A stretch of DNA of 64,000 bases from JBJMLO01 sp045805265. GTDB taxonomy: Bacteria > Actinomycetota > UBA4738 > JACQTL01. The DNA lies in assembly GCA_045805265.1 (NCBI GenBank), contig JBJMLO010000013.1, forward strand, positions 124,001 through 188,000, read 5' to 3'. The position numbers were made by a program, and so were the translations under genes. Positions 6,969-15,865 of this stretch are shown here, piece by piece (position 1 is the first letter of the stretch; every line of letters starts with the position of its first letter). The notes under the pieces are model-generated. The model did no database searches and was not told the origin of the DNA. It was given only the letters and a program-made list of their open reading frames with translations.

Positions 6969-8996
6969 ATGGCCTCCGACGCCAGGATCGGGACGGAGAT
7001 CGCCGGCTACCGCGTCGAGTCGCTGATCGGCCGGGGAGGGATGAGCGTCGTCTACCTCGCCGAGCACGCCAGGCTCCACCGCAAAGCCGCGCTGAAGCTC
7101 CTCGCGCCTGAGCTGTCGGAGAACGAGTCGTTCCGGACGCGGTTCATCCGGGAATCGGAGCTGGCGGCGGGGCTCGACCATCCCAACGTCATCCCGGTCT
7201 ACGACGCGGGTGACGCCGACGGCCTCCTCTATATCGCGATGCGATACGTGCGGGGAAGCGACCTCAAGCACCTGCTCCAGGAATTCGGGCCGCTCGATCG
7301 CGCGCAGGCCTCCAGAGTCGTCGATCAGGTGGCGTCCGCGCTGGACGCGGCGCACGCGGAGGGCCTGGTGCACCGGGACGTGAAGCCCGCCAACGTGCTG
7401 ATCGCGACCGCCGACCGGGAGGGTTCGTTCGGCCACCTGTACCTGAGCGACTTCGGTCTCACGAAGAAGATGCTCTCGGCAACGGGCGTCACCAGGACGG
7501 GACAGTTCGTGGGCACGCTCGACTACGTTGCGCCCGAGCAGATCCGCTCCGAGGCCGTGGACGGCCGGGCGGACGTGTACTCGCTCGGCGGCATGCTGTT
7601 CGAGTGCCTCACGGGCGAGCCGCCGTACGTTCGGGAGACGGAGGTGGCCGTGATGTTCGCCCACCTCAACGACCCGCCTCCCTCGGCGGCCGCGATCCGT
7701 CCCGAGCTGCCAGCGGCGGTGGACGAGGTGATCGCCAGGGCCATGGCCAAGGATCCGGCGGAGCGGTACCCGAGCGCCGGGGCCGTGGCCTCGGCGGCGC
7801 GCGCGGGGCTCGGCACCGGGACGGCCGAGCGCGAAACGCCCCCCGGCGGGCAGCCCGAAGCCGGAGCCACGGCGGAGCGGCGGCGTCACCGTCGAGGCCT
7901 CGTGGCGGCCGGGGCGATCGTCGCCGTCGCGGTGGCGATCCTCGCGGTCGTTCTCCTCACGCGGGGCGGAGGACACGATGGAGCTCGTACCACCACCGGA
8001 CCCTCCGCCTCCACAGGCCCGACCACCCCTGGAGCCGGCGCCCTGGTGAGCATTGACAACGGCGTCGCCGGCCTGAACCCCGCGACCGGTGCCCTCGGGA
8101 AGTCCTTCCCGCTCTCGCTGCCGGTGGTGACGGGAGGGCTCGCGGGGCGTCGCCCCATCCTGGCCGCCGAGGGAGCGCTGTGGATCTACGCGGGGGGTTC
8201 GTCGAACGCCCTGGCGAAGGTGTCGCCGTCCGACGGGAAGGTCCTCGACACGGTGCAGCTCTCGCCGCTCACCGTCTTCGCAGACCTGCTCGCGGAGGGC
8301 GAGAGCTCGACCTGGGCCTTCGAGGTGGCGCCGACGGCACATCCGAGGGTCTACCGGATCGATCCGGCCACGGATCGGGTCCTCGCGGCGATCCCGGTCG
8401 GTCACGGTGACATCCAGGCGGGCGCGGTGGCGTCGTTCGCCTCGGGGATCGCCGTCCGGGCCGGGACCGTGTGGGTCACGCAGGCGAACGGGACCCTCTC
8501 CCGCATCGACGTCGGCCTGAAGAAGGTCACCGCGAGGTACTCGGCTGGTCCGGCGGCGAGCGGGCTCGTCGTCACCAGGGATGCGGTCTGGGTGGCGGAC
8601 AACCTCAACGGGGTCGTGTACCGGTTCGACCCGGTGAAGAAGAAGGTCGTGAAGACCGTACCCCTCCCCGGCTCCGCCGACGCCATCACCGGCGACGACT
8701 CGGCGGTATGGGTCCTGGATCGCCCCGCCGGCACCGTGGTTCGCATCGATCCGCAGACGAACGAGGTGAGCGACCAGATCCGCGTCGGCGTCCGACCGCT
8801 GGACCTCACCGTCGGCGCCGGAGCCGTGTGGGTGGCCAATGCCGGCGACGGCACGGTCACGCGCATCAACCAGTTCGGCAGGCCCTCCACGACGCCGGTG
8901 ATCGCCCCTCCGGCCTCTCCCGGCGACACCCAGGAGACCGGGATCGCCGTGGGCGAGCGCGGGGTGTGGGTCACGATCGGCCCCGGAGCCGACTGA
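6969..8996 (+). CDS. PknB-type Ser/Thr protein kinase with extracellular beta-propeller
   Basis: This 675-residue protein is a transmembrane Hanks-type kinase. The kinase domain (about 14-275) has the glycine loop 'IGRGGMSVVYLAE', the catalytic loop 'HRDVKPANVL' (about 135) and 'DFGLTKK' (about 160). A basic linker leads to one membrane helix at about 309-331. The external part (about 355-675) has repeated 'VWV...IDP.T..V' strands of a YVTN/NHL-like propeller, a probable ligand-sensing or wall-binding module. The gene stands alone, with no phosphatase or PASTA domain. Confidence 0.92.
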   Translation: MASDARIGTEIAGYRVESLIGRGGMSVVYLAEHARLHRKAALKLLAPELSENESFRTRFIRESELAAGLDHPNVIPVYDAGDADGLLYIAMRYVRGSDLKHLLQEFGPLDRAQASRVVDQVASALDAAHAEGLVHRDVKPANVLIATADREGSFGHLYLSDFGLTKKMLSATGVTRTGQFVGTLDYVAPEQIRSEAVDGRADVYSLGGMLFECLTGEPPYVRETEVAVMFAHLNDPPPSAAAIRPELPAAVDEVIARAMAKDPAERYPSAGAVASAARAGLGTGTAERETPPGGQPEAGATAERRRHRRGLVAAGAIVAVAVAILAVVLLTRGGGHDGARTTTGPSASTGPTTPGAGALVSIDNGVAGLNPATGALGKSFPLSLPVVTGGLAGRRPILAAEGALWIYAGGSSNALAKVSPSDGKVLDTVQLSPLTVFADLLAEGESSTWAFEVAPTAHPRVYRIDPATDRVLAAIPVGHGDIQAGAVASFASGIAVRAGTVWVTQANGTLSRIDVGLKKVTARYSAGPAASGLVVTRDAVWVADNLNGVVYRFDPVKKKVVKTVPLPGSADAITGDDSAVWVLDRPAGTVVRIDPQTNEVSDQIRVGVRPLDLTVGAGAVWVANAGDGTVTRINQFGRPSTTPVIAPPASPGDTQETGIAVGERGVWVTIGPGAD

Positions 8997-9050
8997 GCCG
9001 CCGTTCCATTCCGGGAACGACCTGGGTCCCCGCCACAACCGGTCGCCCGA

Positions 9051-9572
9051 CTACGTTCGGTGCCGCGGTTCCCCTGACGCGACCATCCGGCGGAGGTCGT
9101 CCAGCGACCTTCGCATCAGGGAGCGCAGGAACGGCCGGTAGGCGGCGAGGGCGGCGGCACCGAGGACGGGGACGGCGAGGGAGGGTCGCTCCTCCCAGGT
9201 GAAGCGGGTGCCGCGCTCCCGGCCGCGGGCCACCGGTGCGAGCCGCCACTCGCCGAAGCCACCCACCAGGCCGCGGTGGGCCAGGCGCAGGCGGCGCGGC
9301 GGGTCCCACACGACGACCTCGAGCCGGTCGGTGAACAGCGGAGTGTTCAGGACGCGCGTCCTCACGGCGATCAGGACACCGACCCCCCGGCGGTGTGGCG
9401 TCAGGACCTCCACCCGGTCGGCGTCGCGCATCCACCGCGGCTGCGACTCCCAGTCGAGGAGGCGGTCCCACGCCTCGTCGAGGCCGAGGGGAAGGACGAC
9501 CTCCGCCCGGACGGTCCCGCCGGCCGCGAGCTTGACACGTTCACGGCTCGGCACGAAACTCCCGGCCGCCAC
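9051..9572 (-). CDS. SRPBCC-family (polyketide cyclase/START-like) protein
   Basis: This 173-residue protein has the helix-grip pattern of SRPBCC proteins: 'LGLDEAWDRLLDWESQPRWMRDA', an inner-cavity strand region and a C-terminal helix 'RPFLRSLMRRSLDDLRRMV'. Such proteins bind small hydrophobic ligands; the ligand is unknown. The GTG at 9572 is only 20 bp from the divergent DUF2269 start, whose promoter appears to lie inside this gene. An alternative GTG at 9554 would shorten the protein by six residues. Confidence 0.75.
   Translation of the reverse strand: MAAGSFVPSRERVKLAAGGTVRAEVVLPLGLDEAWDRLLDWESQPRWMRDADRVEVLTPHRRGVGVLIAVRTRVLNTPLFTDRLEVVVWDPPRRLRLAHRGLVGGFGEWRLAPVARGRERGTRFTWEERPSLAVPVLGAAALAAYRPFLRSLMRRSLDDLRRMVASGEPRHRT
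9532..9560 (+). promoter_or_regulatory. Candidate -35/-10 promoter of the DUF2269 gene
   Basis: A perfect -35 TTGACA (9532-9537) is followed after 17 bp by GAAACT (9555-9560). Transcription would begin near 9567, giving a leader of about 26 nt with the GAGGAGG site before the ATG at 9593. The promoter sits inside the 5' end of the opposite SRPBCC gene. Confidence 0.45.
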
Positions 9573-9592
9573 CGCGAGAGGAGGAGTTCTGC

Positions 9593-10090
9593 ATGTGGTC
9601 GTGGTTCACCTTCTACCTGATCGTGCACATCCTCGGGGTCATCATCGCCTTCGGGCCGAATTTCGCGTTCCCGTTCATGGGCGCGTTGCTGGAGAAGCAC
9701 CCGGAGGCCGCCCTGTACATGGCCGAGGTCATCGAGGTCGTGGAGCGGAGGATGGTCCTCCCGCTCGCCGTGGTGGTCGCGCTCGCCGGCACCGGACTGA
9801 TCTTCACGGCCCACGTCGACCTGTGGCACAGCGAGTGGCTGCTGATCTCGATCGTGCTGTACGCGGCCGCGTTCTTCTTCGCCCTCTTCGTCCAGCTGCG
9901 CACCGGGGCACAGATGGTGCGGCTGCTCCAGCAGATGCCCGCGGGCCCGCCGCCGGAGGGAGCCACCGGCCCGCCGCCGGAGATCGCCGCGCTCGCGAAG
10001 CGGCTGCAGTTCGGGGGGATGTACCTGACCGCGAGCGTGGTCGTGATCGCCATCCTGATGATCTGGCGGCCGGGAGCCGCGTTCAGCTGA
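9593..10090 (+). CDS. DUF2269-like four-helix membrane protein
   Basis: This 165-residue protein has four predicted membrane helices (about 5-30, 52-72, 82-102 and 142-160) and matches the small DUF2269 membrane family ('YLIVHILGVIIAFGPNFAFP', 'HVDLWHSEWLLISIVLY'). No function is established for the family. The ATG is preceded by GAGGAGG. Its 3' end overlaps the stop of the convergent MFS gene by 8 bp. Confidence 0.8.
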   Translation: MWSWFTFYLIVHILGVIIAFGPNFAFPFMGALLEKHPEAALYMAEVIEVVERRMVLPLAVVVALAGTGLIFTAHVDLWHSEWLLISIVLYAAAFFFALFVQLRTGAQMVRLLQQMPAGPPPEGATGPPPEIAALAKRLQFGGMYLTASVVVIAILMIWRPGAAFS

Positions 10091-11294
10091 TCTCGGGCCT
10101 GGTCTCCGGGACCGTCGCCAGGAGCAGGGCGGCGAGGACGCAGGGGACCGCGCTCAGGGCGAACGCGGCCGCGAAGCCGAACGCGTCGGCGGCGGCGCCG
10201 GCCACCAGCGGGCCGAGGACGAACCCCAGGTCGCCGACGAACCGGTAGACGCCGATCGCGGCGGGCTGGAGACTCGGCGGGACGACGTCGGCCAGCATCA
10301 CCGACTGCGGGACGCCACCGAACCCGGAGACGACACCGATCAGCGCCAGCGCCACGATGAACAGCGGGATCGTGGGAGCCAGACCCGTCAGCGAGACGAC
10401 CGCCGCGATCGCGAACAGCGACGGGAGCAGGACCCTCCTCCGTCCAAGGCGGTCGGTCATGCTCCCCGCGGGGAACAGCACCGCGAACTCCGCCACGGAC
10501 AGCACCGCGAGCACCAGTCCGATCCCCAGCCGGGACATGTGCAGCACGTCGTGCGCGAACAGCGCCAGCAGCGTCGAGATCACGGCGGCGACGAACCAGA
10601 AGTACGCGGCGTTCGCCAGCAGCACGGCGGCGAAGGGCCGGTTCCAGGACAGGTCGCGGAGGCGCGCTCGCGGCCCATCCTGCGACGGCCGGTCGGGGTC
10701 GCGGACGGTGCGGACGTACATGGCGGCCGCCACGAGGCACGCGCCCGCGTAGAACCACAGGGGGCTGGCCAGCCCGAAGAAATGGGCGACGACGCCGCCG
10801 AGGGGGTTGCCCACGATGATGCCGACGTTGAACGCGCCGTAGAACACACCCATCACCCGGCCCAGCCGGTCCGGGGGCGCGGTTCGGAGGAGATACGACA
10901 TCAGTCCCGCGAAGAACACCGACGAGCCCGCGCCCCCCGCACCGCGGAACACCACGAGCAGCACGAAGTTCGGCGCCATCGCGGCCGCGGCCGAGGAGAC
11001 GCCCACCATCGCGGCGCCCGCCGTGACCACGGCCCGCTCCCCGAAGCGCGCGACGAGCGGGCCGGCCACCAGGTCGAACAGCAGCCTTGTGAACGCGAAG
11101 GCCGAAACCAGCAGCCCGACCGCGTCGTAGCCGACGTGGAACGACCGCGCGTAGAGCGGCAGGACGGGCGAGAGGATCCCGTACCCCAGCATGACCACGA
11201 ACGTGGCCACCACGACCACGCGGATCTCGCGGACGGCCAGGATGTCCCGGACACCGACGCGCGAGGGGGTCACATCCCTGCGCGCGGCGTCCAC
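10083..11294 (-). CDS. Major facilitator superfamily transporter (drug-efflux type)
   Basis: This 403-residue protein has about 12 membrane helices. It carries the MFS motif A-like loops 'GPLVARFGERAVVTAG' (between helices 2 and 3) and 'GSMTDRLGRRRVLLP' (between helices 8 and 9). It looks like an exporter of the DHA1 type; the substrate is unknown. The GTG at 11294 has no Shine-Dalgarno site and a TACACT hexamer 6 nt upstream, consistent with a leaderless mRNA. A second GTG at 11273 is possible. It is head to head with hutI, with 24 bp between start codons. Confidence 0.88.
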   Translation of the reverse strand: MDAARRDVTPSRVGVRDILAVREIRVVVVATFVVMLGYGILSPVLPLYARSFHVGYDAVGLLVSAFAFTRLLFDLVAGPLVARFGERAVVTAGAAMVGVSSAAAAMAPNFVLLVVFRGAGGAGSSVFFAGLMSYLLRTAPPDRLGRVMGVFYGAFNVGIIVGNPLGGVVAHFFGLASPLWFYAGACLVAAAMYVRTVRDPDRPSQDGPRARLRDLSWNRPFAAVLLANAAYFWFVAAVISTLLALFAHDVLHMSRLGIGLVLAVLSVAEFAVLFPAGSMTDRLGRRRVLLPSLFAIAAVVSLTGLAPTIPLFIVALALIGVVSGFGGVPQSVMLADVVPPSLQPAAIGVYRFVGDLGFVLGPLVAGAAADAFGFAAAFALSAVPCVLAALLLATVPETRPEIS

Positions 11295-11318
11295 CGGAGC
11301 AGTGTACGGTCGGCCACC
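11295..11318. promoter_or_regulatory. Compact bidirectional leaderless promoter (MFS gene / hutI)
   Basis: Only 24 bp separate two divergent GTG starts. The plus-strand hexamer TACGGT (11305-11310) ends 8 nt before the hutI GTG. The minus-strand hexamer TACACT (11301-11306) ends 6 nt before the MFS GTG. The hexamers share their first two bases (TA at 11305-11306). No Shine-Dalgarno site fits on either side. Confidence 0.5.
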
Positions 11319-12566
11319 GTGCCGACAGCGGGAGCGACGACGGCGGTTCGGGCGGCGACCCTGGCAACGACGTCCGGCGGCCCGGTTCCTCGCCGGGGGG
11401 CGGCGCTCGCGGCACCGGAGGTGATCCGCGACGGGGTCCTGGCCTGGTCGGATGGCGTCATCGCGTACGCGGGACCGGCCGGCGGATACGCCGGGCCGGC
11501 GGAGCCCGAGGACCTCGGTGACGTCGCGGTGGTCCCGGGTTTCGTGGAATGTCACACCCACGTGCCATTCTTCGGCTGGCGTGCCGACGAGTACGCGGCC
11601 CGCCTGGCCGGCCGGTCCTACCGCGACCTGCACGGAGAGGGGGGGATCTATCGCAGTGCGCGCATGCTGACCGAAGCCTCCGACGAGGAGGTCATATCGT
11701 TCTGCCGGCCCCTGCTCGCGGAGATGCTTGCGGCCGGGACCACGGCGCTCGAGCTCAAGACCGGGTACGGGCTGTCGGTAGAGGCCGAGCTCCGGCAGGC
11801 CCGGCTGGCCCGCCGCCTGGCGGCGGACGTGCCGCAGACCTGCACGGTGACCCTGCTGGCGTGCCACGCCGTGCCGTCTGGCACGGTGCGAGAGGAATGG
11901 GTCAGGCTGGCCTGTGAGGAGCTGATCCCGGCGGCGGCCGGGGAAGGGCTCGTCGACGCGGTCGACGTCTACGTCGAGGACATCGCGTTCTCGCTCGACG
12001 ACCTCCGCCGGGTGGCGGCGGCCGCGGGCGAGGCGGGGCTGGCGCTGCGGTGCCACGCCGACCAGCTGGGGCCGTCCGGTGCGGCGGCCGAAGCGGTTCG
12101 GCTCGGTGCCCGAAGCGCCGACCACCTGAACCACGTCGACGCCGAGGGAGTCGCCGCGCTGGCGAGTGCTCCTGCGACGGTCGCGACGCTGCTGCCGGCC
12201 TCGACGTTCACCCTGCACGCCGATCCCCCTCCCGCGCGGGAGCTGATCGACGCCGGGGCGGCGGTGGCCGTCGCTTCGGACTTCAACCCGGGCACGTCAC
12301 CGGTGCTGTCGACGCCGGAGGTGTTGGCCATGGCCTGCACGCTGTATCGGCTCACGCCCCTCGAGGCGCTGTCCGCGGCGACGGTCAACCCCGCCTGGGT
12401 GCTCGGCCTGCACGACCGGCTGGGCTCGCTCGAGCCCGGGAAACGGGCCGATTTCGCGGTGCTCGACTCCGTCGACCTCGCGATGGTCCCCTACCGGGCC
12501 GGCCACAACCCGGTGATCCAGACCTGGATCGGCGGACTGCCCGTCTCGGGCAGGGACGCCGCCTGA
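11319..12566 (+). CDS. hutI: Imidazolonepropionase HutI
   Basis: HutI hydrolyses 4-imidazolone-5-propionate to N-formimidoyl-L-glutamate, the third step of histidine degradation. The 415-residue amidohydrolase has metal ligands in 'VECHTHVPF' (HxH), 'LLACHAVPSG', 'LRCHADQLG' and the Asp of 'ASDFNPGTSP'. The family motifs 'LELKTGYGLSVEAELRQ' and 'SADHLNHVD' are present. The GTG at 11319 gives the complete N-terminal strand. The gene converges on hutH, with stop codons 13 bp apart. Confidence 0.95.
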   Translation: MPTAGATTAVRAATLATTSGGPVPRRGAALAAPEVIRDGVLAWSDGVIAYAGPAGGYAGPAEPEDLGDVAVVPGFVECHTHVPFFGWRADEYAARLAGRSYRDLHGEGGIYRSARMLTEASDEEVISFCRPLLAEMLAAGTTALELKTGYGLSVEAELRQARLARRLAADVPQTCTVTLLACHAVPSGTVREEWVRLACEELIPAAAGEGLVDAVDVYVEDIAFSLDDLRRVAAAAGEAGLALRCHADQLGPSGAAAEAVRLGARSADHLNHVDAEGVAALASAPATVATLLPASTFTLHADPPPARELIDAGAAVAVASDFNPGTSPVLSTPEVLAMACTLYRLTPLEALSAATVNPAWVLGLHDRLGSLEPGKRADFAVLDSVDLAMVPYRAGHNPVIQTWIGGLPVSGRDAA

Positions 12567-12579
12567 CCTCGGACGAGCC

Positions 12580-14100
12580 TCAGCCGAGCTCCCCGATCTC
12601 GGCCGCGACGGCCTCCACGAGCCGGCCGGAACGCACGAGGCCGACGACCGCGGCCATGTCCAGGCGAACCTCCCGATCGCCATCGAGTGGCGCCACGGCC
12701 TCGCGCACCGCGGCGAGCGCGGCTCGGGTCCCGCGGCCCGGCGTGAGGGGGGCCCGGAGGTCGAGCGCCTGCGCGGCCGCCAGCGCCTCCAGCGCCACCA
12801 CCGTCTCCGCGTTCGCCACGCATTCCCGGGCATGGCGGGCAGCCGTCATGCCCATGCTCACGTGGTCCTCCTGTCCCGCGGACGACGTGATCGAGTCGAC
12901 CGACGCGGGGTGCGCGAGGGTCTTGCTCTCCGAGACCAGCGACGCGGCCGTGTACTGGACGAGCATGTACCCCGAGTTCAGGCCCGATTCCCTGACCAGG
13001 AAGGGCGGGAGCCCGTTCGACAGCGAGGGATCCAGCAGCCGGTACAGCCGGCGCTCGGAGATGCTCGCCATCGGAACCACCGCGGCCGCCAGCGCGTCGA
13101 GGACCAGCGCGACCGGCTGGCCGTGGAAGTTCCCGCCCGACAACACCTCGCGGTTGTCCGGCAACACGACCGGGTTGTCCGACACCGCCCCGATCTCGCG
13201 GCCCAGCACCTCCCGTACGTGCGCCGCCATGTCCCGCGTCGCGCCGTGGACCTGCGGGGCGCATCGCAGCGAGTACGCGTCCTGGACCAGGTGGCCGGAC
13301 TCGCGGTGCGACGCGGCGATCTCGCTCCCCTCCATCAGACGGCGAAGGTTGGCCGCCGAGGCCGCCTGCCCCGGGTGCGGTCTGAGCCGCTGCAGCCGCT
13401 CGTCGAACGCCCGGTCGGTCCCCAGCAGGGCCTCGACGCTCATCGCGGCGGCGACGTCGGCCGCGCGTGAGAGCGCTTCGGCCCGGGCCAGTGCCAGCGT
13501 CCCGATCGCCAGCATCCCCTGGGTCCCGTTGACCAGCGCGAGGCCCTCCTTGGGCTCCAGCGCGATGGGCCCGAGGTCGCCCATGAGACCGGCGGCCGAC
13601 GCGGCACCGTCCGCCGTGAGGATCTCGCCGAGCCCGAGGAGCGGCAGCGCCAGGTGGGCGAGCGGCGCGAGGTCGCCGGAGGCGCCGAGCGACCCCTGCT
13701 GCGGGACGGCCGGGATCAGGTCGCGGTTCAGCATCTCGATCATCCGCTCCACGATCAGCGGCCGAACTCCCGAGTACCCGAGCGCCAGCACGTGTGCCCG
13801 CAGCAGCAGCATGGCCCGGGCCTCCTCGCGGGGCAGCGGCGGCCCGACGGCCGTGGCGTGGGACCGCACGATGTCGAACTGCAGCCTCGCGGCCTGCTCG
13901 GGCCGGATCCGAACGGTGGCCAGGCTGCCGATGCCGGTCGTGACCCCGTACACGGTCTCGCCGGACGCCACCTTCTCGTCCACGACGGCTCGAGCCGTCC
14001 GCATCCGGTCGGCGGCGGCCGCGGACAGCTCCACCGGTTCACCGCGGGCGACGGCGACGACGTCAGCGATGTCGAGCTGCTCCCCCACTCGAATCGGCAT
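12580..14100 (-). CDS. hutH: Histidine ammonia-lyase HutH
   Basis: HutH removes ammonia from L-histidine to give urocanate, the first step of the pathway. The 506-residue protein carries the MIO-forming Ala-Ser-Gly (about 140-142) in 'QQGSLGASGDLAPLAHLAL' and the conserved Tyr in 'VYGVTTGIG'. I placed the start at ATG 14100 ('MPIRVGEQ') because a TAGCCT -10-like hexamer ends 8 nt before it; a TTG 21 nt upstream is also open. It is transcribed toward hutI. Confidence 0.95.
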   Translation of the reverse strand: MPIRVGEQLDIADVVAVARGEPVELSAAAADRMRTARAVVDEKVASGETVYGVTTGIGSLATVRIRPEQAARLQFDIVRSHATAVGPPLPREEARAMLLLRAHVLALGYSGVRPLIVERMIEMLNRDLIPAVPQQGSLGASGDLAPLAHLALPLLGLGEILTADGAASAAGLMGDLGPIALEPKEGLALVNGTQGMLAIGTLALARAEALSRAADVAAAMSVEALLGTDRAFDERLQRLRPHPGQAASAANLRRLMEGSEIAASHRESGHLVQDAYSLRCAPQVHGATRDMAAHVREVLGREIGAVSDNPVVLPDNREVLSGGNFHGQPVALVLDALAAAVVPMASISERRLYRLLDPSLSNGLPPFLVRESGLNSGYMLVQYTAASLVSESKTLAHPASVDSITSSAGQEDHVSMGMTAARHARECVANAETVVALEALAAAQALDLRAPLTPGRGTRAALAAVREAVAPLDGDREVRLDMAAVVGLVRSGRLVEAVAAEIGELG

Positions 14101-14108
14101 CGCGCCGG

Positions 14109-14114
14109 AGGCTA
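14109..14114 (-). promoter_or_regulatory. Candidate -10 element of hutH (leaderless)
   Basis: The minus-strand hexamer TAGCCT (TAnnnT) ends 8 nt before the ATG at 14100. No Shine-Dalgarno site is present at the normal distance, so a leaderless transcript is likely. It argues against the upstream TTG start, which would lie outside such a transcript. Confidence 0.4.
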
Positions 14115-14160
14115 CCCTCAAACGGATGAACGGTCGACGGCGAGCCGCCGACCTACGACT

Positions 14161-15756
14161 CTAGGTCTCTCCACCCACCTGCGGATGCGTCCGCATGTAG
14201 GCGATGGAAGAGGCGGGTACGACGTGGTGGGGAAGCCCCACCGGGGACAGCAGGGTCTGTCCGAAGTCGAAGCTGTTCGCGTAGTCGTAGGCATTGGCGT
14301 CCATCGGCGACAGGGGCTTGAGTCCGAAAGCGTGCTCCACGAACGCCAGCATCGAGGCGAAGCTGGCAACCGCGGAGTCGGTGTATCCGGCGCGGGCGTA
14401 TGGACTCACGATGACCATCGGGACCCGAGGCCCGAGCCCCGATGGAGGCGCGACGTGATCGTAGAAGCAGCCGCAGTCGTCGTAGGTGATGAAGATGGCT
14501 GTGGACGACCATTCGGGGCCCGACTCGACGGCGTTGACCACCGATGCGATCCAGTTCTCGCCGGCGATCATGGAGTCGCCGTTGTGTTGGCTGTTCGGCC
14601 CGGTCGGCATCACCAGCGACACGGATGGCAGGACGCCGTTCTCGGCGTCGGAGGTGACCTGCCAATAGGGCACCATGCCCGCGCGCTGGGGTGTGTAGAT
14701 GCAATCGGCGAAGCTGGGACAGATGGCCCATCCATACCCTCGAGTCTGGTCGGCGAACGGGCCGGCGGCGTAGATCTTCCATGACCGGCCGGCCGCACCC
14801 AGACGATCCATGATCGTCGGGACCCAGGGGACCGGAGAGGGCCGGTACGGACCGGTGCCGTCCCGCGCCGGGATGCACGACGGCTGCAGGGAGACGTCCC
14901 CCTGGGGCGATATCCAGTCGGCGACCCGGAAGCTGTCGCAACCCCACCCTGTACTGGCCCGATGATCCGTTGCGGCATGCGGTTGCGCCCCCAGGAATCC
15001 ATCGAGCGTCGCGCTCACGAGCTCGACGTGGGCACCCCAACTCGGAATCGGGGATTCGGAGAAGGTGCGGTCCGACAGTGAAAAATGGTCGGCCAGCGTC
15101 CACAGGTTCGGCACCTCGGTGTCGTCGTATTGGGAGTAGCACCGATACCCGACCCTCGCGGTGCAGCCTTTGATCAGGTCGAACCCGTCCATGCGCCCGC
15201 CGTCGATGGCGGCGGCCTGCGACGTGGGGTTGTGGATCACGCCGGGCACGATGTCGGGGGCGGCCGTGAGCGGCTGCGTCGTCCCGTCCGACTTCCTCCC
15301 GCTGGTCGCGCCATCGCATGCGCGCTCGGGGTGCTGTGCGCAGAACAACCCGAGCACGTTGTCGAAGGTGTGGTTCTCCTCGTAGATCACCACCACGTGC
15401 TGGATCGGGATCACGGCAAATGCGCCGGCTGCGGTGAGCTCCCCCAGGTTCGTCGACACTCCGATGGGACCCGAGGTCGCCCCATCCGGCACCGCCGAGA
15501 CGATCAACGAGCCCGAGATGACTTCGAACCCGGCGGTCGCCCCGTTGAAGGACACCCGCGTTGCGCCTTCGAGGCCGCTTCCCTTGATCCGCACGGTGGT
15601 GCCCACCGCACCCTGGCGGGGGGCGAACGAATCGAGCGCCCCGCTGGCCGCCCTGGCCTGCGTCCCGAGGGCCGGCACTCCCAAGCCGATGACGACGGCC
15701 AGCCCGGCGGCGATGCGGCCGAGCCGGATGGGGAGGCGCGACTGGTGATGGATCAT
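14161..15756 (-). CDS. Secreted phosphoesterase (acid phosphatase/phospholipase C family, PF04185 type) with IPT/TIG domain
   Basis: This 531-residue protein has a signal peptide (1 to about 35) and an IPT/TIG immunoglobulin-like domain (about 38-120, 'FAPRQGAVGTTVRIKGSGLEG' in outline). A phosphoesterase domain runs to the end. The metal/active-site signature 'VVIYEENHTFDNVLG' is seen, as are 'SPIPSWGAHVELVSATLDG' and 'TYDDCGCFYDHVAPP'. Family members hydrolyse phosphomonoesters or phospholipids outside the cell; the substrate is not determined here. Several cysteines suggest disulfides. It sits between hutH and a delta-60 protein with no clear link. Confidence 0.88.
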   Translation of the reverse strand: MIHHQSRLPIRLGRIAAGLAVVIGLGVPALGTQARAASGALDSFAPRQGAVGTTVRIKGSGLEGATRVSFNGATAGFEVISGSLIVSAVPDGATSGPIGVSTNLGELTAAGAFAVIPIQHVVVIYEENHTFDNVLGLFCAQHPERACDGATSGRKSDGTTQPLTAAPDIVPGVIHNPTSQAAAIDGGRMDGFDLIKGCTARVGYRCYSQYDDTEVPNLWTLADHFSLSDRTFSESPIPSWGAHVELVSATLDGFLGAQPHAATDHRASTGWGCDSFRVADWISPQGDVSLQPSCIPARDGTGPYRPSPVPWVPTIMDRLGAAGRSWKIYAAGPFADQTRGYGWAICPSFADCIYTPQRAGMVPYWQVTSDAENGVLPSVSLVMPTGPNSQHNGDSMIAGENWIASVVNAVESGPEWSSTAIFITYDDCGCFYDHVAPPSGLGPRVPMVIVSPYARAGYTDSAVASFASMLAFVEHAFGLKPLSPMDANAYDYANSFDFGQTLLSPVGLPHHVVPASSIAYMRTHPQVGGET

Positions 15757-15865
15757 GGGGGGTCCAGCCCAGGAGATCGACGCCGCAACAGTCCACCCCT
15801 GAGGCCGCCGCGTCAACGGCCCATCTATTCTCGCGGCGAGCTGCGGGCGGGTCGCCGCGGTGCCG

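Noticed and set aside
12567..12605. CTCGG/CCGAG stem between hutI and hutH
   Set aside because: The stem is only 5 bp, has no T-run and falls partly in the hutH coding end, so I do not call a terminator.
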